NCBI GenBank assembly: GCA_027919835.1
Contig: JANVFP010000008.1
Location: 744,001-808,000, forward strand
Direction: 5' to 3'
Origin: Lentinula raphanica
Lineage: Eukaryota > Basidiomycota > Agaricomycetes > Agaricales > Omphalotaceae
Length of the DNA: 64,000 nt
Below the pieces are notes generated by a model. It saw only the letters and a program-made list of their open reading frames with translations. It did no database searches and was not told the origin of the DNA. Made by a program: the position numbers and the translations under genes. Shown one piece after another: positions 1 to 11,875 of this stretch (position 1 is the first letter of the stretch; each line of letters starts with the position of its first letter).

Positions 1-2638
1 AAACAACTCCATGTTCGACCGCTGCTTCTCTTGACGAGGAGATCGTTCTGGTGGATTGCACTGGGTTGTCTTAGCAAAGAAAGCTAATAACAGAAAGCAC
101 AATATACCTGGTAATATGCATTCTCGAGCAGCAACAATTGTCTCTGGTCAAAGTGCTGCATACTTTGCTTACGTCTCATCAGTTCTAGCTGAGAAGAGAT
201 GAGGCAAATCAGGGCAAACCACATCTCTATGAACGGTCCTCACCATTGTTCCAAATCTCTCCCGAGTGTCATCGCTGCGAAGCAAAAATCTTCCACATCC
301 TTCTAATAGTAGTGCCAGGTTTTCGACATTGATTCCGGAAAAGTCATCAAGACAGACTTTGAAGATATGTAGAATCAGGTGGGTAGGTACGACACGGAAT
401 TTCGTGAGGTTCGAAAGATAGGCGATATTCTGCAGTTTGAGCCTGAGTATAGGTTTGAGCTTTATATATGACATATGAATGTACCTTCATTCGTACTTCG
501 GCCAGTTCTTTGACCACGTTCTTTTTGCGTTGGAGGTATCGAAACTCCTCGTCAAGCTACAATGCACCATTCTGAGCATATCTTAGCATGCATTCATTTA
601 GACTCACAATAGAGACGAGCTCAGTGCCAACATCGGGCATATACGGGTTGAGAGTGGCAACTAACCGCGAATAATGAGGCAGTAAATCTGTACGATTCTT
701 GGGTACTTGGCCAAGGAACTACAACGTATGAGCGAGCGAGCATTTGTTCGTGTCGAGTTTGCTACCTTCACAAGCCGTTTTCGTGCGGCCTTCGAATTCA
801 AGAAGGCGAAGTCAATCGCGGCTTGATCGATCAAGGTACGATTTGTTGCGTCTGGCAGTCGTGTAAGAAGTGCTGAGAGCAGTTGGGAAGGTCCTTGAGG
901 AGCAAGTCGAGGAGACACCAATGGGCTACCTGCTCTGGGAGTACCAGGTGTAGGAGTAGGTGCACTATATGCCGGTATATCAGCAAATGCAAATGTCGGA
1001 AAATTGTAGATTGACGAACTCATCCTCCTCGTCTATAGATTGTGGACTCTCTTGGAGATCAGTATCACCTTCCAACCTTTGTAACTCTTCATCTAGCTTT
1101 CGCATCTGCTCCTTTTCTTGCTGGGCCCGATCAGCAGCTCTTTCGGAAGCTTCACCGTTAGCGTTGTCTGGGTCGTCAATTCCTAGTATGCTCTTGGGAA
1201 CGAAGTCTTTGAGGTCCTGGATTTCTTCAAAAAACTTTCTCTCTTCATCATCTTCCCATTTTCCTCCTGTAGTGTATGTTTCATCTGATTCCTCACCACC
1301 AAGTCCGTTCGAGCTGCTAACCCCAATTTGAAGAGTATCGGATTTCCTGGTGTCACTACGAAGATTGGGAAGAGGCAAACACAGAAGCTCGGAAAGTCTG
1401 ATAGGACTCGCGTTAGTTGTTGGAGCATATATGTGCAACGTACTCACTGTTGGCAATTGGCTAGTAGTTTTTCATACCCCTTGGTCATCTTCTCGTATGC
1501 CTGTTGCCTGTCTTCGAATATTTCACCGGACCGGATGTAGGCTTCGTGATTTCGACGGTCTTGTTCTTGAAGACGCTACATCACCTTGAGCACAGATTAC
1601 AATTCGTTCGTATGAATGGCACCTACGGTATGTTCAATGACCAGCTTTTTGCAGACATTCTCGAAATAACCTTCACACATACGCTTGAAGCGATCTCGTA
1701 TATCCTTCTCTACCAGTTGATCCGCTTCGTCTGTAATTGGGGAAGGAGGATCCTCAGACTGAGACGCAGATAACGATCCAGGCTCAGACTTGGAAGAGAT
1801 TTGTTTGGAAACAGATACAGGTACGAGACCAAGGAAAAAATAAGCATATGATTTGAGGAAAGTTGCCAGCAAAGGTAAGGAGGACAGAGTTGGATCGTTG
1901 GACAGCTGACGGGAGGGCATTAATTGAGTTGTGTGAATCTATACGACTAATCTCACCATTTCCTTGATGGTTTTCATAATCCATTCCCCACCCGAGCGTA
2001 CTGGATCATCGCGAATGACTCCGACCAGCGCTAGTTCCGAAGATATTCGGAGTACGGGACGCTGTCGTATGACTCGTGCAGAGTCTTCCTTATCACGCTG
2101 TTCGACAGTGAGATTGGCCAGGCTGGCCCTGGACGGGACGGCCAAGGCGGCAGATAGCGATGAGACCAGCTTTGGAGTGAATGTTGCGGGAAAGCACCGA
2201 TGGAGGGCAGAGAGGATCTGGTTTGGATATATTGAGATGACAGGACAGCATATATATATGGTGCTGCCATACCTCTACCGCACTCCATACGTCTCGTTCG
2301 GTCTTGCATCTTGATATTCCATCGAGAGAAGCTGCAACGATTTCATCAAGATATTTTTCCAGCGACAATGCGTCGATGTCCTTCAAGATTTGGTCTCGGT
2401 TGTCACTAGCCATGGATTGACGCATCCTCTTGATCAAGGCTGTATGTCGCTTCAAAGAAGAGTCGAGTTTAGAAGATTCTACGCAACTATTAGAGAATAT
2501 CATGATGATGAATTGCTATTACGTGCCTTTTGCCACGGGATTCATGTTCTGCTGCTTCAGTGCTGCACGTTTCCCATGTCTAGCGCGTTCATCGTCCAAT
2601 TTGCTAGAGGTTGAGCTGCCGTTCGTGGTAGTATCCAT
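1..2638 (-). CDS. UPF2: UPF2/Nmd2, nonsense-mediated mRNA decay factor (3' part beyond window)
   Basis: UPF2 bridges UPF1 and UPF3 and drives nonsense-mediated decay of mRNAs with premature stops; it acts in the cytoplasm. The start is the ATG at 2638 (MDTTTNGSS). Next comes the first MIF4G domain, with conserved stretches LDSSLKRHTALIKRM and LSLEKYLDEIV (about 2350-2500). It continues through ISSELALVG (about 2040) and an acidic linker rich in D/E (about 1000-1330). The second MIF4G domain follows, with INVENLALLLEGCGRFLLRS near 270-330 and CNPPERSPR at about 20-60. At least eight short introns interrupt it. The third MIF4G and the UPF1-binding tail would lie left of the window. The gene is divergent from the ATRIP-like gene, with 134 bp between start codons. 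The family assignment is firm; individual splice sites are inferred. Confidence 0.93.
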
Positions 2639-2772
2639 CAAGATAGAGTAGTTGTGGACTGATATGACATCAAATGTGTGAAGAATTGTAATTTGTAAAC
2701 AAGGTGCTTTCGAAAGCTGTTCTCTGATTGGATGTACATCTCTTTATTTGTGAATGTTTATAGGTTCATCCT
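2639..2772. promoter_or_regulatory. Bidirectional promoter between UPF2 and ATRIP-like gene
   Basis: Only 134 bp separate the two divergent start codons, so both promoters and both 5' UTRs must fit here or overlap. The stretch is AT-rich and has no clear TATA box. Inferred from gene positions only. Confidence 0.5.
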
Positions 2773-5700
2773 ATGGACGACTATGACTTCGACGACGACT
2801 TTGACGATCAGACCTTGGCTGCCCTAGACCAGTTAGAAAAGACTTTATTCAATAAGAAACACATCTCACCGGCTCCAAATCCGCCTGCAAAACGACGTAA
2901 AACAGAATCTGGTTGGCGTTCTTCCATCACAGCGGCAAACAACTCCTTCGAACTTGACGAACTTCCCGAAATAACACTTTGTCAAAATGCCTATACCTTT
3001 CAGCAGGCCGATAATTCACATTCACCTTCGCTCACTCCGCAGGCCCAGGCTCCTTTGGAAGCTGACCGCACGATAAATAACGTTCCAGTGGCTTCCAGCT
3101 CGCGGAATATCCTCAGGAACACTCACATACAGTCACATGGTCTGTCGATACCGCCAAACAGACCTCCTCCTACCAGCCGTTCCAATGTCCCTTCCAGACC
3201 ATCACTGCATCGGACTCAATCATCCTCACGTCCAATTTCCACTCGGCCTAGGAATTCTGCCCGTTTACTTGAGCACATCACGAATGCCCTATCAAATACA
3301 CAATCAGAGATACCCCAACAACCTCAGGTGTATATGCCACCGAGACATACTCAAACGGCATCTAATACACCACTCCCTTCGACACCGGTAGTTGCCACAC
3401 TTCCCCATCCCGTTGTTTCTCCTCCCGTAGACAACATCAATGAGGAGATTATCGCGTTCCAGAAACAACTCGAGGAGATGCGGCTAGAGAATGAGAAAAT
3501 ACGCGCTGCTCTTAAGGAAGCTGATGAGGCTCGAATTGCCAAAGTTGGTGAAGTCGCAGTGTTACGCCGAGGTATACAGAAAGTATATCTCGTTCAATTG
3601 TTCGAAAGAATGGCATACTCATGAGAATCCCTTTATGTAGACTGCTGAGGATCATGCGTCTCAGATGGCGAAGCTCAAGGCAGCGAAGGAGGAGGTAGAT
3701 ACTAGGCAGTTGAATATGCAGCGGGAATTGAAGGAAGAGATCGAACGATTGAAGACTCAGTTCATCTTCAAAGTATGTCCCTGGTCTTAACTACGTGCTT
3801 CGGCTCACAAAGTTTCATTTCAAGCAACAGGAAATAGAAAGCAATGCCAGAAGACCTCCGATGTCGGTACACGCTCGACGCAATATCCGTGAAGCGCCCA
3901 TTTATACACAAACACCTGCTAGGGGCCCTCGTGCCACTGGGCCATCTAACGTGAAATTGACGCAAGAAGCAACGCCTGTCAGAGCGCCGTCGAAGTTTGT
4001 TGCCCCCAGGTCTCCCGAAAAGACACGTCCATCAGCCATGCTTCCTGGATTTGAAAACAGTTTTCTGGAATCAACACCGAAACGCCAGTTCAACAAAGGC
4101 AAAACGCCAATCAATGCAGAGATCCACCGACCGTTGTTCCAGGACGAATTGCGGGCCCAACGTTCCACTCAATCTGAATCTGCGCGGCCTCCGAGTGTAG
4201 TCCCAGACGACGGCTTTGGAATGGATATCGACATTCCCCCCTCATCTTATCAACATGCCTCAAAACACTTAACATCAAGTTCGCCAACAAGTTCACCTAT
4301 CACGCGAAATGACGATGATAATCAAGAGGATATAGACATGAATGAGGACCTCGATGAAGAAGACGACACCGTTGATGAGATGCATTTCAACTGGAAAATC
4401 GAAGTATGCATTCTCAACATATCTAGAACTGTATCGACTGATTTTTGCGTTAGTTGACCCGCTTAGTCTTGACTCACACTCATCCTTCTCAATCTCGATC
4501 CACTTTGCAAATTCTCGCTGAACAAGCGACCGCTGCGTCTGCGGTGGAAAATTACTCGTTGCATCTAGCACAGATCTTGGAGGCCATCGGCACCACGCCT
4601 GAACATGATTATGACAGAGCTATTGCCGTTGTGGCTCGTTGTCTAATCTCAATAGCATCCTCCCTTAATCGTTGCAATCTAGTGAGGACTTCGATTCAAT
4701 TCAATCCCAGAAAGTCCTTTTTGACTTGGTGAGAGACAGGTTGTGCCACTCGTGCCCCTGCTCAATCTACTTTCGAATTTGACCTATTCTCTGCCATCGT
4801 TCAATTCCGTTGTGTTAAGCCAAAATGAACAAATGGGCAATGGACCTAGTGTGCTCGTTTTGCTCTCTGAAATCATCGAGCGACTTGCTGTTGAAAATCA
4901 TTCTGACAACACACCCGCTACGGCCGCTGAAACGTTACTACTGGCGGAATCCTTGTGCTGGCGAACGCCAGAGGATAGCGTTCATAGGTACGTTGTTTAG
5001 ACTCAGTCTTCCTTTTGAAATATTCATCGTTCATCAGACTGGACTTCTTTGTTCGCAACATGAACATTCTCACTGTCTTGTTGCACAATAGGCAGCCATC
5101 CCGGTTTCTAGTGCATGCGATCCGTGTAATGACTCTCATGTGTATCTGTATGACTTGTATCTGACATTTGAAGAGATGCTATGCTGATTGATTCTTTGCA
5201 GATCCTCATGTGGCACGTTGTTTTTTGTCGCTCCCTGTTCTGGGGGGCTCAGGGCCTGAACAGAGTAATGAACCCGCGGTCGCCACGAAGATCCCCCAGC
5301 TTGATCATTTGTGTTACTTCCTCATCGATGTGTCCCGCGTAGATGAAGAGGTGGGTTGATTTCAGTATCTCTTAGAGTTGATTTCCTGATTCTCCATGTT
5401 TAGTCTGTCGCACTCAAGGAAACTGTAGCAACTCTGTTGATTGTTTTGTCTCAATCACATCCGGATGCTCTGGCGGCCCTTGCCTCTTCCAGCGTAGTCA
5501 TTCCTTCACTCACCATGTACCTTACACAATTAAGCTCTGCAGTATGGGAAGAAGAACAATCGTTGACTTCTCCACACTGCTCCCTATCTCTGTTTGTTCT
5601 TAAACTCATGTTTTGATGAATATGATTTGACGGCCCTCTCTAGAACAATCAAATCCTTGAACCAGAGTGTTCACCTGCTCCATCATCTTGTTTTCAGTGT

Positions 5701-6033
5701 GGAACCAGAGATCGGCCTCAAATCGAAATTACAACATGCTTCGTCTAGACTATTCAACGGCATCACGCATATGTTCATCGTCACTTTTGGCAGATTGAGC
5801 TATGCCCCAATACCTGAGTGGGTCGAACCCGATAGAGAATATGAATTGTCAGCCATACGCGGTACGCTGCATTGTCACTGATTTATGAAGCTACATTCAC
5901 GCTCTTAAAAGATATGGCAAGGAATCTTCTGGATCTAGTAGTAGATGGGCCAGAGTGTGATAACATATATGCAGCGTATCATGATGAGGAAGATGAAGGA
6001 GACATGGAGGAAGAATTACTTGGTGATACCTAG
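2773..6033 (+). CDS. ATRIP/Rad26 (UvsD)-like checkpoint protein
   Basis: Likely partner of the ATR/Mec1 checkpoint kinase, which it brings to RPA-coated single-stranded DNA in the nucleus. The N-terminus is very acidic (DDYDFDDDFDD at residues 2-12), like the RPA-binding end of ATRIP proteins. A basic KRRKTE patch and a long Ser/Pro-rich disordered stretch follow. A coiled coil starts around residue 220 (EEIIAFQKQLEEMRLENEK, KVGEVAVLRRGI) and continues past an intron (SQMAKLKAAKEEVDTRQ, ELKEEIERLKTQF). The C-terminal part is helical and spread over many exons, ending EEELLGDT at 6033. The coiled coil followed by KxGExxxLR is the part that looks like fungal Rad26/Lcd1. Overall conservation in this family is low, so another coiled-coil nuclear protein is possible. 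Introns are about 50 bases. Confidence 0.6.
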
Positions 6034-6151
6034 TCGTTGCCTGTTTCTATAAACTTTGACTAACAGTAGATGTGAGTTCGCGTGCGAAAAAATTTTTGTC
6101 CTGCAAATACACTCTAATGTTGAGCTATCCCTCTCTATTTACCACTATCAC

Positions 6152-6745
6152 TAGATGTCCTTTGGCATTGGCACGTTGTCTACCATTGCTAGCAAATGCT
6201 CGTTCTGACCCTCCATCCAATAAACCCCATAATCAAAAGATACATATCCATCCGGAGATGGTGGAGCCCATTTCCCGTTGTACTCGAAGACCGGAGGCCT
6301 AGTCGCCTTCCTACTCCAATCAACACAATCGTCCCGCGATATCTCCTGAATCTTTTCTTTGACCTTCGATTCGGTTGTTTGGGGTACACCAGCTTCTTCA
6401 GTCGGGTAATTGTGTTCGTCCTCACTATAAGGGTAAAAGAAAACCGTGGTTTGATAATATCCCGGTCGTTCGACTGCCTGCCTTTGCTTGATCCTTACTC
6501 CGCCCTAGGAGGAATGAGTGGATCAATTGACGCGCAATAAGGCTGCATGCACACAATGCACTCACTTTGAGCTGTTCGTCCGTCATATCAGAGAAGTTTC
6601 CAGAGAACCTGAGGTCGTCGATTTGGTGGGGTATGTGCGCGTTCTTATTGAGCGGGCCTGGCTGTCGCGAATTCATGGGTGCGGTATTCGCAGCATCAAA
6701 CAGAATGAGAACAAATATGAGGTGGATTACTCGGGTGTAGAACAT
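6152..6745 (-). CDS. Small secreted protein of unknown function
   Basis: Not a family I recognise. Two exons: 6745 to about 6570, and about 6512 to 6152, joined by an intron with a GTGAGT donor and a CTAG acceptor in phase 0. The N-terminus MFYTRVIHLIFVLILFDAAN looks like a signal peptide, with likely cleavage near NTAP. The mature part is about 150 residues and rich in Tyr, Pro and acidic residues, with one visible Cys (DDCVDW) in exon 2. It ends MPKDI and a TAG at 6152. Convergent with the ATRIP-like gene. Short secreted proteins of this kind are common in mushrooms and their roles are mostly unknown; no function is inferred. Confidence 0.6.
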
Positions 6746-7757
6746 TCGAATCGCTCGTTAAACTTGGTGGGTAGTGAACTGTCGTATAACGGCGGTAGTG
6801 ATTCGAGTAGCTGCCAGATCACGGCTGCGCGGTTGATCAGAGAATGCGAAAGCGTATCGACGAAAACTGCCTGCAGTTTTTTGAGTAGGGAAGGGAGATT
6901 CAATGTACTTGGGCCTTTTATGTGATCTCTCTCCCTCACTCGAAAAGAACACCTATGCCAGTCGTGTGACATAGCCCCGGTACATGCAGTGCTCGCAAGT
7001 TCCATACCGAACCTTCGGAGTCCACCTCTCCTCCGTAAATTGTTTCATGGGTGCAATGCTGTTACAGGCTGTTACCTGTACCAACGAAGACTACTAAAAC
7101 GAACCCCGACGCCGGACGGGGTCTCATACATGAGTACATAGAGTCATAGACGTCTTGCCATATATCTACCCAACGGGTTTGACTATCAGGGTGCTTTGGA
7201 TACGTCGCCCATCATAGTACACTTTCCTGGATTCTCTTTCGGAAAAGGGTGACTACTAGTAGGGTGTTTTCAGGCTTACCTGCGGCTCATATGTTATACA
7301 CGGCTGTATAGAGCATGGACTCCTCGAAAGTGGATGTTGAAACTGTTAGCCCGGGCGATGCACAACGCCCTTTCAGTCATGAAGCGAGCTCGTCTCGCAT
7401 GCCAAACGGGGAGAATAGTAACTGTACATGTTTCTGTTATGTAGCATCGCCCATGTTCCGATCGGCCTCACTTTAAGTTGCAGTGCGGCCAGTACTGGCT
7501 AGTGTCACAGCTCCGAGTGAGTGTTCTTGTAACCAGAAAGAGCAGGAGAACTCATGGTGGATCAATGATGTGTCGTGGGAATTGAGAGTCAAAGCAGGTT
7601 TTACAAACCCAAATAAGTCGAATACTATTTCAGGACACACCTAAATAGTTAACCACGAAATATGCTGGAAGATACACAAGGACCAAGGTAACACATCTCT
7701 CGAGCAGCACTGATAGTCAAAGGAAAGAATTGTTGAAGGTTGTAGGTTACATTAGAG
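6746..7757. other. Intergenic stretch, no gene seen
   Basis: About 1 kb between the small secreted protein and the lipase. Only short spurious open frames occur. No repeat or RNA gene was recognised. It holds the promoter of the secreted-protein gene and the 3' region of the lipase gene. Confidence 0.5.
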
Positions 7758-9226
7758 TCAACAAGCCAAGGTTCCAATTGAGATCCCTTCATATGGACCC
7801 AACTGAGCAATGGATATGAGTTCCCGAATGCTTTGAATGCATAGCAAGAAAGACTTACATGATTCAAGATGTCCCATCAAAAATATTGGGGACAGTGTCA
7901 ATCGTGCACTGAGCATCAGTTGCATCATCATCACCCGAACAAGCCACCACATTTCCAGGTGATACGATGTGTATCTCACCTGCAGGATGGGCGTAGCCCA
8001 AGAACCTGCCTATGAGTGAATAGTTACATGACATACAGGTCTTCTTGTTGACTTTGATATGATCTCACCTGGGACGATTGGAATCAGATCCTTCTCGTTG
8101 TTGATGTGCTTGAAAGCCGGAACCTGGAGCCATCAGGTCACGCTAGCTCGAGTATCTGAGCAGAGAAGACACACATGTTGATCAATCAAGCTTGCGAAAG
8201 CAGGATTCCCTACACCTGGATATTTTCTGTTAAACGAGCACACAAGAAGATTGGATATAAGTATATACTTACGTGGGGTACCATATGTAACGGCAGAAAT
8301 GTTAGTCCCGGAAGGAAGGTTCAAGGCCATGAACAATGAATCGAGCTCAGCAAGAGCGCCGCCGAGAGAGTGCCCGACCTATAGATGCAACTATCAGAAG
8401 AGAGGAGAGAAAGAGGATATCAAAACTTACAGCAACGACGTTCTTGGTGTTCTTTGATGTCAGCAACGTCTCAACTTCGGCGAGGATGGCCTTGGCCGTT
8501 TTTGCATGCTCGTCTCTAAATCCATCGTGCACCTGTACGCTTGATGCAACACCAGGGAACAAGGAAGTATCCAGGCTTCCTAGCAAGACTTCCACGTCGG
8601 TCAGATCAGATTCACTGGATAAAATGTGAATCGGAGAGCTTTTTAATATATAGTTGACTACTCACATTTGCAAAGGGTCTGTGCCTGGTCTCCGGATGTC
8701 AGTGTCAAGAACAAGTTGTGCATCTCAGCTCCTCTGTACCTTCATGTGCAACTATGATACTATTCAATGATGGCGAAAAGCTTGACAATGACGAACGGTG
8801 AGGATTGCTAGGTGACACCGGAACGACATGGGGCTTACCCGACAAAAACTACAAGTAAGAAATTCCAGGGGCGTCAGTCACAATCGTCGAAAGTGACAAT
8901 ACGATACACAAACAATTTTGAATATCACTGTCATCTCCACCAGCCAGCGTCAGCTCGAAATCGGCGTTCGCATCACATGCAGCTATAGTCAAATTTCAGT
9001 GATTGCTAGTTGACGATGAAGGAGAGAAAAAAAACACACCTCCGCATGTCCAGTCCTTGAATCCATCACAGTAAGCTGCCCGAGCAAACTGGGTAAACGG
9101 CGCGAAGCTGGAGATTTGCGCCGTAGAGAGGGTGGTGACCGTCCTGCGATTCATCGCAGAAGGAGCTGCAAGGCATGATTCAAAAGCACTCAGCGCAACG
9201 GATGCGAGTAGTGTTGAGAAGAGCAT
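7758..9226 (-). pseudogene. Secreted class 3 lipase, frameshifted before the catalytic His
   Basis: Alpha/beta hydrolase of the fungal class 3 (Rhizomucor-type) lipase family, predicted to act outside the cell on acylglycerols or related esters. The start is the ATG at 9226, opening a signal peptide (MLFSTLLASVALSAF). The oxyanion-side HEGTD and the nucleophile motif VGHSLGGAL (about 8375) are intact, as are YGTPRVGNPAF and FKHINNEKDLIPIVP with the expected Asp. Near the end the frame reads VPNIFDG and then TS-stop. One base later the expected tail appears: DILNHLGPYEGISIG, ending LAC at 7758. The family's catalytic His lies in that tail. A one-base loss in the GGG run at 7873-7875 therefore removes it. 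This could be a real pseudogene or a homopolymer sequencing error. Seven or so introns otherwise splice cleanly. Confidence 0.82.
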
Positions 9227-9910
9227 TCTGAGACCGAGCAATCAGAATCATATCAGCCCAATATATAGATGAAATATTGAAGGTCGTCTTACCGTTACCG
9301 GGTTCATAAGCCTAGGTGTAAAGCTGAATGATGTGGGTCAGTCAATTGAGTGAGTTCCTCAACTATCACAAGATGATGAGCTACTTCATTTTCCAAGAAA
9401 TCCTTGTCGAACCTTGCTATTCAGAATCCCACCGCACGGCGCGTGCTGCATGGACAGAGGCACCGGACAGCCTGAACCTTTCTCTGCATACGCATGGTCG
9501 TGTTGATTTGACACTCTATCTCCGTCCGAACTGTTGGAAAAGGACATCATGAGGACGGTTTCAGTAGAGGAACCGCAAACGAAGAGAAGATTCAGGTGTT
9601 ATTACTAGCATACGAACGTGTGACGCCAAGTACTTCCCCTCATCCACAATTCTGTGAAGCAGACTTCAGAGAGTTTTATAACAATGACGATCAGAGGATC
9701 TAAGAAATCACCTCATCAGAATGCTGACTGGCAGGACGCATCGTAATTACAGCAGCGCATGACTGCCATGATATCGAAGACTAAGTGCAAGTAGATACAG
9801 AGAGATCGTCAGCCAGCGCTTAGTAACCTCAAAATTAAGCGCCGGACAACGATCAGAGTTGACCGGTGACCACGTTGACGGTTGTATTCTAGTCTCGTCC
9901 TATCTCCTTC
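9227..9910. promoter_or_regulatory. Shared upstream region of lipase and ALG11
   Basis: About 680 bp between divergent start codons. No gene and no clear TATA box were recognised. It must contain both promoters. Confidence 0.4.
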
Positions 9911-11875
9911 ATGCATCTCCTTACAACCTCATTACTTGTTTGGACGATATGCTCAGCCTCCGCCTGGATACTACTACGAATCTACCGTGCTCAACTTCAA
10001 ACAGCCAACCGTACACGCCGAACAGATCTCTTGCACAAGCTAGGCCGCAATTCTGATTCTCAACGTTTGGTTGGATTCTTTCATCCATATTGGCAAGTGA
10101 ACTCCTTCCCTCACATTAGACCACTACTCAACGTACCTCAGTAACGCAGGGGGTGGTGGCGAACGCGTGCTTTGGACAGCAATAGCCGCAATACAGCGTA
10201 CTGAACCAGACATTGTCAGTGTGGTGTACAGCGGGGATACCGATGTCACAAAAGAAGATATCATTTCAAAAGTCAAAGTGTGTGTCAATCCCGTTCATCT
10301 GTTCAAGTTCTTGATACAAAGGCTAGGCGCGTTTTGATATAGCTTTGGATCCCAAAGCTCTCGATTTTGTGTTTCTCAACTCGCGGAAGGTCGTTGAGGA
10401 CTCAACCTGGAAATATTTTACACTGCTAGGACAAAGCCTTGGCTCCATGTACCTCGCTTGGGAAGCCATGTCGAAGCTCATCCCTGATCTGTATATTGGT
10501 ACGTCTTGATTTGTATGACCTTTCTATCTTGAAGCTCATTATGTGACGTTAGACACGATGGGCTACGCCTTCACATTCCACGTCGTGACTCTGCTTGCAG
10601 GAATCCCAGTCGGTGCCTACGTCCACTACCCTACAATTAGCACAAACATGCTGAATCGAGTAAAATCGCGAAGGAAATGGCACACCAACTCCGATATCAT
10701 ATCTTCCTCCACCTTTCTGAGTCAATGCAAACTCTTGTGAGCATTCATCTCTAGAAAATCTTTTCTCTCTCTCTCTATGCTGACCCTCTTTGAAGATACT
10801 ATCGTATATTCATGTATTACTACGCTTTGTCGCTTCGAAGCGCTGCTTTCATAATGGTCAACTCATCCTGGACTCAGAACCATGTGAACGCAATCCTGCA
10901 ACATTCCGATCTCCTTCTGGACACATTGCATCGGATGATTCCTTTCAAGATGCTGGGCGGAAGATATGGATCCGCGACCTCAGCACAAATCGTCTACCCA
11001 CCCTGCGACACACGAGAAATATCTCGGTTTTCCTTGACAGGACGCGAGCGAATAATCTTGAGTCTGGCACAATTCAGGTAAGCTTGGACGAAATATTTCT
11101 TCACCCTCACTTTGCGAGTAATACTTTCTAGACCTGAAAAAGATCATCCTACCCAATTGCGAGCGTTCAGTCGACTTTTGAAGGATCATCCACAATACAG
11201 CGACTCTGAGCATTCAGTCAAGCTCGTATTAATTGGTGGAAGTCGAAATCCGGATGATGTAGCTCGGGTCCAAAGTCTTCGCTCTCTTGCTGAAGAATTA
11301 GGGATCCAGGTATGCTTTTCTTCGCGATCAGACAATCAACCTCTACTCACCAACATTCTGTCCACTTAGGCGCATATTGAGTTCATAGTCAACGCTCCTT
11401 ATCCAACGATGCTGAGTTGGCTGGCTCGAGCCAGCATTGGTTTGAGTACCATGGTCGATGAACACTTCGGAATCAACGTAGTTGAATTCATGGTACCACA
11501 CATCCTTTCCTTATGCTCGCATGCAGTCACTGATTCATCTGTTCAGGCAGCAGGTTTGATCCCTGTTGCACACAAATCTGGCGGCCCTCTACAAGACATT
11601 GTCGTTCCATTCAATGGACAATTGACAGGTACGCGTTACTCCTCGGCAATAATCTGATCAACGCTCTGACCACGATGGGTTCGACAGGATACCATGCTGA
11701 TAGCGTAGAAACGTTCGCAGAAGCTCTACATACCGCACTCTCGCTATCTTCTGACGAAGATATTGCGATGCGACAACGCGCCAGAACATGGGCTGTTCAG
11801 CGGTTTTCGGAAGCAGAGTTTGAACGGAGTTGGAATGCTAGTCAGTGGAAGAGTTTTCTGCCTGTGACTAAATGA
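9911..11875 (+). CDS. ALG11: ALG11, GDP-Man:Man3GlcNAc2-PP-dolichol alpha-1,2-mannosyltransferase
   Basis: Adds the fourth and fifth mannoses to the lipid-linked oligosaccharide on the cytosolic face of the ER, for N-glycosylation. The start is ATG at 9911, with an N-terminal membrane anchor ([20 protein letters not shown]). Family landmarks in order: GFFHPY and the glycine-rich [11 protein letters not shown], split by an intron; [63 protein letters not shown]; the GT4 donor-site region [16 protein letters not shown]; and [11 protein letters not shown]. It ends FLPVTK with TGA at 11873-11875. About eight short introns. Length, about 490 residues, fits the family. Nothing looks broken. Confidence 0.96.
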
